64,000 nucleotides of DNA from Streptomyces sp. AJS327. GTDB taxonomy: Bacteria > Actinomycetota > Actinomycetes > Streptomycetales > Streptomycetaceae. Below the pieces are notes generated by a model. The model worked only from the letters and a program-made list of their open reading frames with translations. It did not search any database and was not told the origin of the DNA. The stretch lies in contig NZ_SKBR01000002.1 of NCBI RefSeq assembly GCF_013450295.1, forward strand, positions 1,822,501 to 1,886,500, written 5' to 3'. Numbering within the stretch: the first letter of the stretch is position 1; every line of letters begins with the position of its first letter. Position numbers and translations under genes: made by a program. Below, one piece after another: positions 1-8,267 of the stretch.

Positions 1-322
1 GGTGGGCCACCGGTCGTGTCTCCGCCACCCGGTCGCCCCCGTGGCGCGCCGACCCCCGGGGCCCGCCACGGGGACCGTCCCCCCGCCGGGCCGCGTGCAG
101 TGCCAGGGCGCACTCCCCGAGCGCGGACGTGGTGAACAGCCCCACACACAGTGGTGGGGACAGCGGTCCCGGCGCGACGGGCAGCGCCATCGCCGCCATC
201 CCGCCGCCCATCACCGCCTCGCTCAACGCGCCCCACCGCCGCGCCCCGGCCCCGGGAGCCACCCGCAGCAGGCAGACCGCGCCGCCCAGCGCCGAGACCG
301 CCACCAGCAGCCAGCCGACCAT
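1..322 (-). CDS. DUF5134-like membrane protein, C-terminus cut by window edge
   Basis: About 107 codons of the N-terminal part are visible; the rest lies left of the window. The start is the ATG at 322 and the protein begins MVGWLLVAVSALGGAV, a membrane segment at residues 1-22. Further hydrophobic stretches follow at about 33-52 and 62-82. A small polytopic protein opening this way resembles the actinobacterial DUF5134 family, whose function is unknown. The visible tail after residue 85 is rich in Arg and Gly. The family assignment rests on the N-terminus only. Confidence 0.55.
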   Translation of the reverse strand, partial: MVGWLLVAVSALGGAVCLLRVAPGAGARRWGALSEAVMGGGMAAMALPVAPGPLSPPLCVGLFTTSALGECALALHAARRGDGPRGGPRGSARHGGDRVAETRPVAH

Positions 323-464
323 CGGGGGACCGTGCACGCGCCGCCTCCCCTCCGGGCCGCCGTCAGCGGGGCAGAGCCGGCCCTGGCGGAGGCTGCCCGC
401 CGACGCTTCGCGTACGGGAGCGCATCGTGGCGCCGGGGGAGCGCTGAGCGCGGGGGGTGTGCGC

Positions 465-857
465 TCAGATGCCCGGCCGGTAGCGCATCGGATGGTCGGC
501 AGGTACCTCGACCACGCAGATCCGCACCCCGTCCGGGTCCGTGATCCACATCTCGATCAGCCCCCACGGTTCGCGCACCGGGGGCCGGAGCACCTCCACG
601 CCCGCGTCCACCAGCTCCCGGTGCGCCTCCTCGGCGTCCGGTACCTGGAGCCACAACTGGAGCCCCGGCCCGGGCGGTTCGGCGGACCGCCCCGACACCT
701 CCAGGAAGCCACCGCCCAGGAAGTAGACGGTCCCCCGCTCGGGACCGGTGCCGAACTCCCGGTAGATCGCCAGCCCAAGCGCCTCTCCGTAGAACGCCCG
801 CGAGCGCTCCGGATCCGTGGGCCGCACCATCGCTCTGCTGCTCAGTACCCGCACCAT
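465..857 (-). CDS. VOC (glyoxalase/bleomycin-resistance fold) protein
   Basis: A 130-residue single-domain protein of the vicinal oxygen chelate superfamily. It has the usual opening pattern (PTDPERSRAFYGEALGL, residues 13-29) and the family's closing signature TDPDGVRICVVEVP near residues 106-120. The middle (LQLWLQVPDAEEAHRELVDAG) is the second half of the fold. Such proteins are often metal-dependent lyases, dioxygenases or drug-binding proteins; nothing here fixes the substrate. It stands alone, divergent from the acetyltransferase at 911. The ATG at 857 gives the normal family length. Confidence 0.85.
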   Translation of the reverse strand: MVRVLSSRAMVRPTDPERSRAFYGEALGLAIYREFGTGPERGTVYFLGGGFLEVSGRSAEPPGPGLQLWLQVPDAEEAHRELVDAGVEVLRPPVREPWGLIEMWITDPDGVRICVVEVPADHPMRYRPGI

Positions 858-910
858 GGGGGCACCATATGTCCGGTCACGCCGTCGGGACGCGGGCGTA
901 GGCTCGTGGC

Positions 911-1453
911 GTGCACAGTGACAGTGAGACGCGGCGGCTGGTGGCGGCCCCCGCGACCGAGGACGACACGGGCGAGCTGACGACGCTGATCGAGTCGGCC
1001 TATCGCGGGCGGAGCAGCGTGGGCTGGACGACGGAGGCCGATCTGCTGGAGGGGCGGCGCACCGACCCCGAGGACCTCGCGCTGATCGTCAAGGATCCGG
1101 AGAGCCTGCTGCTGACCTTTCGTCGGGACGGCGAGCTGCTCGCCTGCTGCCAGCTGGAGCGCCACCCGGGCCATGGCTACTTCGGCCTGTTCGCCGTGTG
1201 CCCCGGCGCACAGGGCGGCGGACTCGGCTCCTCGGTCCTCGCCGAGGCGGAGCGCCGGGCGCGGGACGACTGGGGCGTGGCCGAGCTGCGGATGAAGGTG
1301 ATCCGGCAGCGCGCCGACATGATCGCCTGGTACGAGCGCCGTGGCTACACCCGCACCGGCGAGCTGAGCCCCTTCCCCTACGGCGACGAGCGCTTCGGTG
1401 TCCCGCTCCGCCCGGACCTCGTCTTCGAGACCCTGGTCAAGCCGCTGCGCTGA
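911..1453 (+). CDS. GNAT family N-acetyltransferase
   Basis: A 180-residue protein starting at GTG 911. The acetyl-CoA pyrophosphate-binding loop is visible as AQGGGLGSSVLAEAERRA (about residues 99-116), preceded by the beta-strand YFGLFAVCP. The C-terminal part WYERRGYTRTGEL is motif B. This is the GNAT fold, transferring an acetyl group from acetyl-CoA to an amine; the substrate cannot be read from sequence. The last 17 bases overlap the end of the convergent glycerophosphodiesterase gene, so the two transcripts are antisense at their tails. Confidence 0.9.
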   Translation: MHSDSETRRLVAAPATEDDTGELTTLIESAYRGRSSVGWTTEADLLEGRRTDPEDLALIVKDPESLLLTFRRDGELLACCQLERHPGHGYFGLFAVCPGAQGGGLGSSVLAEAERRARDDWGVAELRMKVIRQRADMIAWYERRGYTRTGELSPFPYGDERFGVPLRPDLVFETLVKPLR

Positions 1454-2120
1454 TCGCCCGCCGGATCTCCGGGCGGTCGGTGACCACTCCGTCGAGCCCG
1501 AGCTCCCGGACCCGCGCCAGCTCCTCCGGGGTGTTGACCGTCCAGCTGATCACCTTGATCCCGGCCGCGTGCGCGCGGGCCACGGTGTCCTCGTCGAGGT
1601 GGCGCAGCTCCAGCGAGATCATCCCGGCGCCGATCTCCTGGGCGCGCTCGGGCGCGGTGGGGGAGGATCGCCCGGCGACCAGCACGATGGGGATGTCGGG
1701 CAGCAGCTCCCGGGTCTCCCGCAGGGCCTCGCGGTGGAAGGAGATCACCGTCACCCGGTCGTGCAGCCCGCGCGCCTCGATGACCTCCGCGAGGACCCGG
1801 GCGGCGGCCCGGTCCTTGATCTCCGCCTGGAGGGGCGCCCGCACCGCGTCCACGACCTCCTCGAACACCGGGATCCGCTCGCCCGATCCGGCGTCCAGCT
1901 CGCGCAGCTCGGCGAGGGTGAACTCGCCGATGGGGCCCTCGCCGTCGGTGGTACGGGCGACGTCCGCGTCGTGCATCACGACCAGCGCGCCGTCCTTGCT
2001 CAGGTGCAGGTCCAGCTCGATGACGTCGAGGCCCTCGCGGTCGGCCCGGACGAAGGAGCGCAGCGTGTTCTCGGGCTCGACGCCCATCACTCCGCGGTGT
2101 CCGACGGTGAGCAGTGGCAC
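1437..2120 (-). CDS. glycerophosphodiester phosphodiesterase
   Basis: A 227-residue GDPD-family TIM barrel that hydrolyses glycerophosphodiesters to glycerol-3-phosphate and an alcohol. The catalytic pattern is clear: VGHRG near residue 6-10, then PENTLRSF, then VIELDLHLSKDGALVVMHD (metal-binding Glu/Asp and catalytic His). No signal peptide is seen, so it is probably cytoplasmic. An upstream ATG would add 46 residues of Pro/Ala/Arg-rich sequence. I chose GTG 2120 because it sits directly before the conserved barrel strand and has the ribosome binding site GGGAGGCGGAG upstream. Confidence 0.88.
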   Translation of the reverse strand: MPLLTVGHRGVMGVEPENTLRSFVRADREGLDVIELDLHLSKDGALVVMHDADVARTTDGEGPIGEFTLAELRELDAGSGERIPVFEEVVDAVRAPLQAEIKDRAAARVLAEVIEARGLHDRVTVISFHREALRETRELLPDIPIVLVAGRSSPTAPERAQEIGAGMISLELRHLDEDTVARAHAAGIKVISWTVNTPEELARVRELGLDGVVTDRPEIRRAISAAA

Positions 2121-2352
2121 GGCGCGCTCCGCCTCCCTGGCTGGGTGTGGACGTGCGGTCCGCCCCGCACGCGCCGCCAGACTAGCGGGCTCCGCCAGGT
2201 CCGGGGCCCGAGCCGGTGTACTCCCGGCCGCACCGGAAACTATCCCGTCAGGCGGCATCTAAACCGCATAGTCTCCTGTCACTTCCCCTTGAGGCTCACA
2301 GCTCTCCTGGTTACTGTGCAAGTACGAGAAAGTATCCCGCAGAGGGGCGGCT

Positions 2353-3750
2353 ATGACGGAAATTCTTTCGTACGACTCCGCGGAGAGTGGCGTTCCCTCC
2401 GGACGCCCCGTGGTGGAGCACCCTTCCTGGGCGGCGCTCAAGCAGGCCGTCGAGGCCGTGCGCCCGGCCCAGTCCGCCGACGGATCCATCGACTTCACCG
2501 CCGAGGGCGCTCCCACCCCGGACGCCGTCCGCGCCGAGATCGAACGCGTCCGCGCCGCGCTCGACGACCTCTCCCCCCTGCTGCCACACGACGCCGAGTA
2601 CCACCGCGCGCTCTCCGCCGACTTGCTCCGCTGGGCCGACGACGGCTTCGGCGTGCCCGATTTCCTCGACTCGCTCCTCGCCTTCCAGCCCGCGCGGGCA
2701 CGCGAGGACGGCCTCCAGCACCTCGTCGTCTTCCCGATGTACACACAGAACGGCAACCCCGACCGGAACCTGGAGGCCCTGGTCCTCCGGATGGTCTGGC
2801 CGGACTGGCTGGCGGAGCTGGAGCGCGACCGCTACGACAACCCGCTGTTCTGCGGCATCACCTTCGAGGACTTCACCCCCGGCTACGACACCCACTCCGC
2901 GGTGCTCTTCCCGGAGACCGTGGCGGTGCGCGAGGCGCCCGAGCGGTTCAGCTGGGGCGGCATCTTCTGCGACCGGGAGGCCGCCCGCTTCCGCCGCGTC
3001 GTCGAGGCCGCCTGCGAGGTCACCGGGCTGGAGGTGCCCCCCGAGGCCCGCGAGCTCCTCGCCGACCAGCAGCGCTGCCAGGAGACCTTCGTCCTCTGGG
3101 ACATGGTCCACGACCGTACGCACAGCCACGGCGACCTGCCCTTCGACCCGTTCATGATCAAACAGCGCCAGCCCTTCTGGATGTACGGGCTGGAGGAGCT
3201 GCGCTGCGACCTCACCGCCTTCCACGAGGGTGCCCGGCTCGCCGCCGACGGCTACCCCCAGGGCCTCGACGTCCAGCACGCCGTTCTGCTGGAACGCCTC
3301 TTCCGCTTCCCCGTCACCGGAGAGCGGCGGCGCAACTACGACGGCCTCGGCGGCCAGCTGCTCTTCGCCTACCTGCACCAGCACGAGGCGCTGCGCTGGC
3401 GGGACAACCAGCTCAGCATCGACTGGGACCGGGCACGCGAGGTGACCGGACGGCTCCGTGAGGAGATCGAAGGGCTCTACCGGGCCGGAATCGACCGCCC
3501 CAAGATCGTCCACTGGCTGAAGGCGTACGAGCTGGTGTCCACCTACCTCGCCCCGCACCCCGGGTCCACCTGGGCCAAGGGCCCGGACGCCCTCGACCTC
3601 TCCCTCCCGCCGCGCAAGCTCGTCGACGAGGTGCTGCCGGACGAGTTTCCGCTGAGCATGTTCTACGAAGCACTCGCGAAGAAGCTGCGGACTGTGATCG
3701 CATCGACCGAGGGCATCACCGCGGCGCCGGCCGGCCAGGCCGCGGCCTGA
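2353..3750 (+). CDS. DUF6421 family protein, function unknown
   Basis: A 465-residue soluble protein starting at ATG 2353 behind GAGGGGCGG. The sequence matches my recollection of the actinobacterial DUF6421 family. There is no signal peptide and no membrane segment. Several His/Asp-containing stretches stand out: WDMVHDRTHSHGDLPFDPF near residues 250-268 and ALRWRDNQLSIDWDRAREVTG near 345-365. The first looks like a possible metal site, but that is only an impression. It is the first gene of an apparent operon with a short-chain dehydrogenase (44-base gap) and a threonine-aldolase-type enzyme, which hints at small-molecule metabolism. Confidence 0.88.
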   Translation: MTEILSYDSAESGVPSGRPVVEHPSWAALKQAVEAVRPAQSADGSIDFTAEGAPTPDAVRAEIERVRAALDDLSPLLPHDAEYHRALSADLLRWADDGFGVPDFLDSLLAFQPARAREDGLQHLVVFPMYTQNGNPDRNLEALVLRMVWPDWLAELERDRYDNPLFCGITFEDFTPGYDTHSAVLFPETVAVREAPERFSWGGIFCDREAARFRRVVEAACEVTGLEVPPEARELLADQQRCQETFVLWDMVHDRTHSHGDLPFDPFMIKQRQPFWMYGLEELRCDLTAFHEGARLAADGYPQGLDVQHAVLLERLFRFPVTGERRRNYDGLGGQLLFAYLHQHEALRWRDNQLSIDWDRAREVTGRLREEIEGLYRAGIDRPKIVHWLKAYELVSTYLAPHPGSTWAKGPDALDLSLPPRKLVDEVLPDEFPLSMFYEALAKKLRTVIASTEGITAAPAGQAAA

Positions 3751-3794
3751 ACGCTCACGAACGGTCACGGTGCTGGTACGAGGAGGCTGCGCGC

Positions 3795-4574
3795 ATGACG
3801 GAGACGACCGCCCGCGGATATCAGGGCAACGGAGGCGGAAAGCTGGAGGGACGCGTGATCGCCGTGGCGGGCGCCGCCGGCCCGGCCGGGCGGGCGGTCC
3901 TGCTGCGCCTGGCCGAGGAGGGCGCCGAGGTGATGGCGGCCGACGCGGACGCCGAGCGGCTGGCCGAGGCGGTGGACGCGGCGCGCTTCGCGCACGGCGG
4001 CGCCACGGTCACCGGTGACACCGTCGACCTGCTCGACCTGGACGCCACCCGGGCGTGGGCCGCGCGAACGGAGAAGGAGTTCGGCCGGATCGACGGACTG
4101 GTGCACCTGGTGGGTGGCTGGCGCGGCGCGGCCACCTTCGCCGAGACCGACCTCGCCGACTGGGACACCCTGCACGACCTGCTGATCCGCACCGTGCAGC
4201 ACACCTCGCTGGCCTTCCAGGGCGCCCTGGAACGCGGCGGCAACGGACGCTTCCTGCTGGTCAGCGCCATCGGGGCGAGCAAGCCCAGCGCGGGGATGGC
4301 CCCGTACGCCGCCGCGAAGGCCGCCGCCGAGGCGTGGACCCTCGCCCTCGGGGACGCCTTCCGCAAGGCGGGGGGCGACGCGGGCCCGCCCGCCGCCGCT
4401 GCGATCCTGGTCGTCAAGGCGCTGGTGGACGACCAGATGCGGGCCGCCCGCCCGAACGCGAAGTTCGCGGGCTTCACCGACGTCCGGGAACTGGCGGGCA
4501 CCATCGCCGGATCGTGGACCGAGCCCACCGAGGAAGTGAACGGAAAACGCCTGTGGCTGACTCCCCGTCCCTGA
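3795..4574 (+). CDS. short-chain dehydrogenase/reductase (SDR)
   Basis: A 259-residue Rossmann-fold oxidoreductase. The nucleotide-binding glycine motif is GAAGPAGRAV near residues 24-33, and the catalytic Ser...Tyr-x-x-x-Lys pattern is LLVSAIGAS...YAAAKAAAEAW near 155-180. The Gly pattern (GAAGPAG) departs slightly from the usual TGxxxGxG, but the fold is clear. It lies between the DUF6421 gene and a PLP enzyme whose likely GTG start overlaps its end by 22 bases, so the three are probably co-translated. The substrate is unknown. Confidence 0.9.
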   Translation: MTETTARGYQGNGGGKLEGRVIAVAGAAGPAGRAVLLRLAEEGAEVMAADADAERLAEAVDAARFAHGGATVTGDTVDLLDLDATRAWAARTEKEFGRIDGLVHLVGGWRGAATFAETDLADWDTLHDLLIRTVQHTSLAFQGALERGGNGRFLLVSAIGASKPSAGMAPYAAAKAAAEAWTLALGDAFRKAGGDAGPPAAAAILVVKALVDDQMRAARPNAKFAGFTDVRELAGTIAGSWTEPTEEVNGKRLWLTPRP

Positions 4575-5671
4575 GCGCGCGCGCCGCCGCCCCCACCACC
4601 CCGTCCCCGCGGACCACCGACGCCCGTCGCCGCCACGACCCGGAGGTGCGCGGCTTCGCGAGCGACAACTACGCGGGCGCGCACCCCGAGGTGCTGGAGG
4701 CGATCGCCCTCGCCAACGGCGGACACCAGACCGCGTACGGAGGTGACGACTACACCGGCCACCTCCAGCAGGTCATCCGCAGCCACTTCGGCCGCCGGGC
4801 CGAGGCGTTCCCGGTGTTCAACGGCACCGGGGCCAACGTCGTCTCCCTACAGGCCCTCACCGACCGGCGGGGAGCGGTGATCTGCGCCGACTCCGCGCAC
4901 ATCCACGTCGACGAGTGCGGGGCGCCCGAGCGCGTCGGCGGCCTCAAACTGCTGACCGTGCCCGGCGAACACGGCAAGCTCACCCCGGAGCTGGTCGACC
5001 GGGAGGCACACGGCTGGGACGACGAGCACCGGGCGATGCCCCAGGTCGTGTCCCTGACCCAGAGCACCGAACTCGGCACCCTCTACACCCCCGACGAGAT
5101 ACGCACGCTCTGCGATCACGCCCACGAGCGGGGCATGTGGGTACACCTGGACGGCGCGCGGCTCGCCAACGCCGCCGCCGCGCTCGACACGCCGATGCGG
5201 GCCTTCACCAACGCCGCCGGAGTGGACGTCCTCTCGCTCGGCGGCACCAAGAACGGGCTGCTGTTCGGCGAGGCCGTGGTGGTGCTCAACCCGGACGCGG
5301 TGCGCGGAATGGCGCACCTGCGGAAGCTGTCCATGCAGCTCGCCTCGAAGATGCGCTTCGTCTCCGCCCAGTGGGAGGCGCTGCTCGCCGGAGACCTCTG
5401 GCTGCGGAACGCCCAGAACGCCAACGCCATGGCCCGGCGGCTGGCCGAGGGCGTCGCCACGGTCGACGGGGTGGAGATACTGCACCCCGTCGAGGCGAAC
5501 GTCGTCTTCGCCCGGCTGCCGCACGAGGTGAGCGAGCGGCTCCAGAAGCGCTACCGCTTCTACTTCTGGGACGAGGCGGCCGGCGACGTCCGCTGGATGT
5601 GCTCCTTTGACACCACCGGGGCCGACGTGGACGGCTTCGTGACCGCGCTCCGCGAGGAGATGGGCCAGTAG
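4553..5671 (+). CDS. ltaE: low-specificity L-threonine aldolase-type PLP enzyme
   Basis: About 372 residues, fold-type I PLP enzyme of the threonine aldolase/beta-eliminating lyase family, which cleaves L-threonine or allo-threonine to glycine and acetaldehyde. Family hallmarks are FASDNYAGAHPEVLEAI near residue 33, the phosphate-binding FNGTGANVVSL, the cofactor-contacting HLDGARLANAAAA, and the Schiff-base lysine in SLGGTKNGL. The start is GTG 4553, overlapping the SDR gene by 22 bases; the reading frame is open further upstream but only as a shadow of that gene. It is the last gene of the operon and is followed by a strong hairpin. Confidence 0.87.
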   Translation: MADSPSLSARAAAPTTPSPRTTDARRRHDPEVRGFASDNYAGAHPEVLEAIALANGGHQTAYGGDDYTGHLQQVIRSHFGRRAEAFPVFNGTGANVVSLQALTDRRGAVICADSAHIHVDECGAPERVGGLKLLTVPGEHGKLTPELVDREAHGWDDEHRAMPQVVSLTQSTELGTLYTPDEIRTLCDHAHERGMWVHLDGARLANAAAALDTPMRAFTNAAGVDVLSLGGTKNGLLFGEAVVVLNPDAVRGMAHLRKLSMQLASKMRFVSAQWEALLAGDLWLRNAQNANAMARRLAEGVATVDGVEILHPVEANVVFARLPHEVSERLQKRYRFYFWDEAAGDVRWMCSFDTTGADVDGFVTALREEMGQ

Positions 5672-5702
5672 TCACCGCACCCGGAGGCGCGGGCCGGACG
5701 TC

Positions 5703-5734
5703 GGGAGGGCCGGGGCACACGCCCCGGCCCTCCC
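5703..5734. terminator. bidirectional hairpin terminator
   Basis: Perfect 14-base inverted repeat (GGGAGGGCCGGGGC / GCCCCGGCCCTCCC) with a 4-base loop. It lies between the convergent threonine-aldolase-type and acyltransferase genes and probably ends both transcripts. Confidence 0.8.
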
Positions 5735-5783
5735 GCACGTGGTGCGCCGCGTCCTCGGGGGAGCGGCCCTCGCCTGCCGTCGG

Positions 5784-6503
5784 CTACAGTGCGCGCGCCT
5801 CGGCCGGGGTCGGCGCCGTACCGCCGAGGTGCGCCGGCAACCACCAGGCGTCCTCCCGGCTCTTCGGGGCCGCCGGGTAGGCGCGCTGCGCGGACTCCAG
5901 CAGCTCCTGCATCCGCTCGCGCAGCCGCCCGGTGAGCCGGTCCGAGCCCTCCTCGGCCTCGGGGTGCATCGGCTCCCCGACCCGGATGTTGATCGGGACG
6001 TGGTTCCGGCCGAAGTCCCGCTTGTGCCCCTTGGTCCACAGCCGCTGGGTGCCCCAGAGAGCCATCGGGATCAGCGGAACCTTGGCCTCCTGCGCCAGCC
6101 GCGCGGCCCCCGACTTGAAGTCCTTCAGGGTGAACGAGCGGGAGATGGTCGCCTCCGGGAAGACCCCGATGATCTCGCCGGAACGAAGGGCCTTCAGCGC
6201 GTGCGCGTACGCGTGCTCGCCCTGCGAGCGGTCGACCGGGATGTGCTTCATCGCGCGCATCAGCGGCCCCGAGACCCGGTGCCGGAACACCGACTCCTTC
6301 GCCATGAACCGCACCAGCCGCTTCGCCGGACGGGCCGCGAGCCCGGTGAAGATGAAGTCCAGATAGCTGATGTGGTTGCTGACCAGCACGGCCCCCGATC
6401 GCCGGGGTATGTGCTCGGTGCCCTGGATGTCGAAGCGCAGATCGAGCGCCTTGAACCAGGTACGAGCCACACCGATGACCGGCGGGTAGACGAGATCTGC
6501 CAT
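5784..6503 (-). CDS. 1-acyl-sn-glycerol-3-phosphate acyltransferase (PlsC family)
   Basis: A 239-residue phospholipid acyltransferase that would add the second acyl chain to lysophosphatidate. The catalytic HX4D motif is NHISYLDFIF (His44, Asp49). The acceptor-binding motif appears as GVFPEATISRSF (about residues 117-128), a variant of the usual FPEGT. A basic patch (AKRLVRFMAKESVFRH) follows the catalytic motif as expected. An upstream in-frame extension exists, but ATG 6503 has the ribosome binding site GAAGGGG and begins at the conserved MADLVYPPVI. Confidence 0.9.
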   Translation of the reverse strand: MADLVYPPVIGVARTWFKALDLRFDIQGTEHIPRRSGAVLVSNHISYLDFIFTGLAARPAKRLVRFMAKESVFRHRVSGPLMRAMKHIPVDRSQGEHAYAHALKALRSGEIIGVFPEATISRSFTLKDFKSGAARLAQEAKVPLIPMALWGTQRLWTKGHKRDFGRNHVPINIRVGEPMHPEAEEGSDRLTGRLRERMQELLESAQRAYPAAPKSREDAWWLPAHLGGTAPTPAEARAL

Positions 6504-6974
6504 GTCGGGGGCCCCTTCGTTTCGGTTCCCTGCCCGGGGATCGCTCCCGTCAGGGTGCCCGCAACGTACGGGCTCGTAGCTTGGGTTTCGCTGATCGTTC
6601 CCCATAGACCCGCCCACCGCCAGCCCTGGGACGCTGTGGGCGCGAGATCCTTCTCACGTTCTCCGGGGTGGCGTGCGGGAACTCCCCGGTACGGGGACTG
6701 CCGGGCCCCTCCGGGACGGTGACCGGGGAGGCGCGACCGCCCACTGGACGGCGAGAGTGACGGCCACGGACGAGAGCACGGCCATGCGCGAAAGCACGGC
6801 TTCGGCGGTACGAGCGGAGAGCGGTGCTCATGGACGAGAGCGGTGTGCCCTGAAGAGAGCGACGCTCGCGAGCGTGAGCGATGCGTGCAAGGGGAGAGCG
6901 GTGCGCACACTGGAGAGCGGTGTAAGCGGGCGAGAGCAACCCGACACGGAAGACCGGCGGAGAGGCGGGCCCAG
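6504..6974. other. 471-base gene-free stretch before the thioredoxin-like gene
   Basis: No convincing coding region. Bases 6504-6750 hold the promoter side of the acyltransferase gene and unremarkable GC-rich sequence. From 6753 on, the stretch is filled by the degenerate 19-base repeat array described separately. Open frames here have no conserved protein pattern and repeat the same short words. Confidence 0.6.
6753..6941 (+). repeat. degenerate 19-bp tandem repeat array, core GAGAGCGGTG
   Basis: Units start at 6753, 6772, 6790, 6817, 6836, 6855, 6874, 6894, 6913 and 6932, giving a period of 18-20 bases with one 27-base spacer. Exact GAGAGCGGTG occurs at 6817, 6836, 6894 and 6913; the other units differ by one to four bases. 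The array ends about 35 bases before the start of the thioredoxin-like gene. It could be a minisatellite or a series of direct binding sites; I do not recognise it. Confidence 0.75.
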
Positions 6975-7310
6975 GTGGGGACGCGGGAGACGGCACCGGA
7001 CGCGAGGCTGGTCGCGGCGATCGGCCCGGACGGGCTGGGGGAACGCGCGACCCTCGTGCAGTTCTCCACCGCCTTCTGTCAGCCCTGCCGCGCCACCCGG
7101 CGCACCCTGTCCGAGGTCGCCGCGATGGTCGGGGGAGTACGGCACCACGAACTCGACGCCGAGTCGCAGCTGGACCTCGTGCGGGCGCTGAACGTCGATC
7201 GCACCCCCACCGTCTTCGTGCTGGACGCCCGTGGCCGCGTCATCCGACGGGCGAGCGGAACGCCACGCCGCGCTGACGTCATCGCCGCGCTCGGCGCCGC
7301 GCTGACGTGA
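6975..7310 (+). CDS. small thioredoxin-like protein with CQPC motif
   Basis: An 111-residue thioredoxin-fold protein. The redox motif CQPC is at residues 35-38 (FSTAFCQPCRATRRTL) and the cis-proline segment is RTPTVFVLDARG near 75-86. The fold is complete but lacks a signal peptide, so it would act in the cytoplasm. The CQPC dipeptide differs from the CGPC of classical thioredoxins, which usually means a shifted redox potential. GTG 6975 follows GGAGAGGCGG; a longer frame runs upstream through the repeat array and looks non-coding. Confidence 0.8.
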   Translation: MGTRETAPDARLVAAIGPDGLGERATLVQFSTAFCQPCRATRRTLSEVAAMVGGVRHHELDAESQLDLVRALNVDRTPTVFVLDARGRVIRRASGTPRRADVIAALGAALT

Positions 7311-7380
7311 TCCCGGTCCCACCTCTCGCCGGGTGGTCGCAGCCACCGCCGGGGGTTGGCAAGGTCACAGTACGTGCCCC

Positions 7381-7409
7381 TTGAGCAGGGGCCCGCCGCC
7401 GTTTGTACT
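7381..7409 (+). promoter_or_regulatory. candidate promoter for etfB
   Basis: TTGAGC (7381-7386) and TGTACT (7404-7409) are separated by 17 bases and lie about 75 bases upstream of the etfB GTG. The gene itself has the ribosome binding site AGGGAG. Prediction by eye only. Confidence 0.4.
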
Positions 7410-7481
7410 GGCGAGTAATATCGTGGATGACAACAGTGGTCCACCTGGACCGAACGGCCAAACGAGCACGAGGGAGTCGGC

Positions 7482-8267
7482 GTGAGCTTGAGGATTGTCG
7501 TGTGTGTGAAGTACGTGCCGGACGCCGCGGGGGAGCGGGGTTTTGATGATGACTTCGTGACGGATCGTGAGGGGGTGGATGGTCTGTTGTCGGAGTTGGA
7601 TGAGTACGCGGTGGAGCAGGCGTTGCGGGTGGCTGAGGGGGTGGAGGGTGCTGAGGTGACGGTGTTGACGGTGGGTCCGGAGGATGCGGGGGACGCGTTG
7701 CGGAAGGCGTTGTCGATGGGGGCGGATCGGGCGGTGCATGTGGAGGATGAGGAGGTGCGGGGTTCGGATGCGGTGGCGTCGTCGTTGGTGTTGGCGCGGG
7801 CGGTGGAGAAGGCGGGGTTTGATGTGGTGATGTGTGGGATGGCGTCGACGGACGGGACGATGGGGGTGGTTCCGGCGATGTTGGCGGAGCGGTTGGGGGT
7901 GGCGCAGGTGACGTTGTTGTCTGAGGTGTCGGTTGGGGATGGTGTGGTGCGGGGGCGTCGGGATGGGGATGTGGCGAGTGAGGAGTTGGAGGCGGCGTTG
8001 CCGGCGGTGGTGTCGGTGACGGATCAGTCGGGTGAGGCGCGGTATCCGTCGTTCAAGGGGATCATGGCGGCGAAGAAGAAGCCGGTGGTCTCGTGGGATC
8101 TGGATGATCTGGATCTGGAGGCGGAGCAGGTGGGTGTGGCGGGTTCGCGTACGCGGGTGGAGTCGGTGACCGAGCGTCCGGCGCGGGTGGCGGGCACGGT
8201 GGTCAAGGATGAGGGTGAGGGGGCTCGTCAGCTCGCGGAGTTCCTCGCTGGTCAGAAGTTCATCTGA
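7482..8267 (+). CDS. etfB: electron transfer flavoprotein subunit beta
   Basis: A 261-residue FixA/EtfB protein. With EtfA it forms the soluble flavoprotein that takes electrons from acyl-CoA and other dehydrogenases. Family features are the start LRIVVCVKYVPD, the region DEYAVEQALRVAEG, and the AMP-binding TDGTMGVVPAMLAERLG near residues 125-141. Codon use is extraordinary for this genome. Leu is mostly TTG, Val mostly GTG, Ala GCG and Gly GGG/GGT, so the coding strand is very poor in C. Neighbouring genes use C-ending codons. The 3' end (from about 8190) returns to normal usage. GTG 7482 follows AGGGAG. Confidence 0.95.
   Translation: MSLRIVVCVKYVPDAAGERGFDDDFVTDREGVDGLLSELDEYAVEQALRVAEGVEGAEVTVLTVGPEDAGDALRKALSMGADRAVHVEDEEVRGSDAVASSLVLARAVEKAGFDVVMCGMASTDGTMGVVPAMLAERLGVAQVTLLSEVSVGDGVVRGRRDGDVASEELEAALPAVVSVTDQSGEARYPSFKGIMAAKKKPVVSWDLDDLDLEAEQVGVAGSRTRVESVTERPARVAGTVVKDEGEGARQLAEFLAGQKFI

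Noticed and set aside
6784..6974. Possible short peptide gene MRESTASAVRAESG... within the repeat array
   Set aside because: The reading is simply the 19-base repeat translated; period 19 shifts frame each unit and no ribosome binding site is present.
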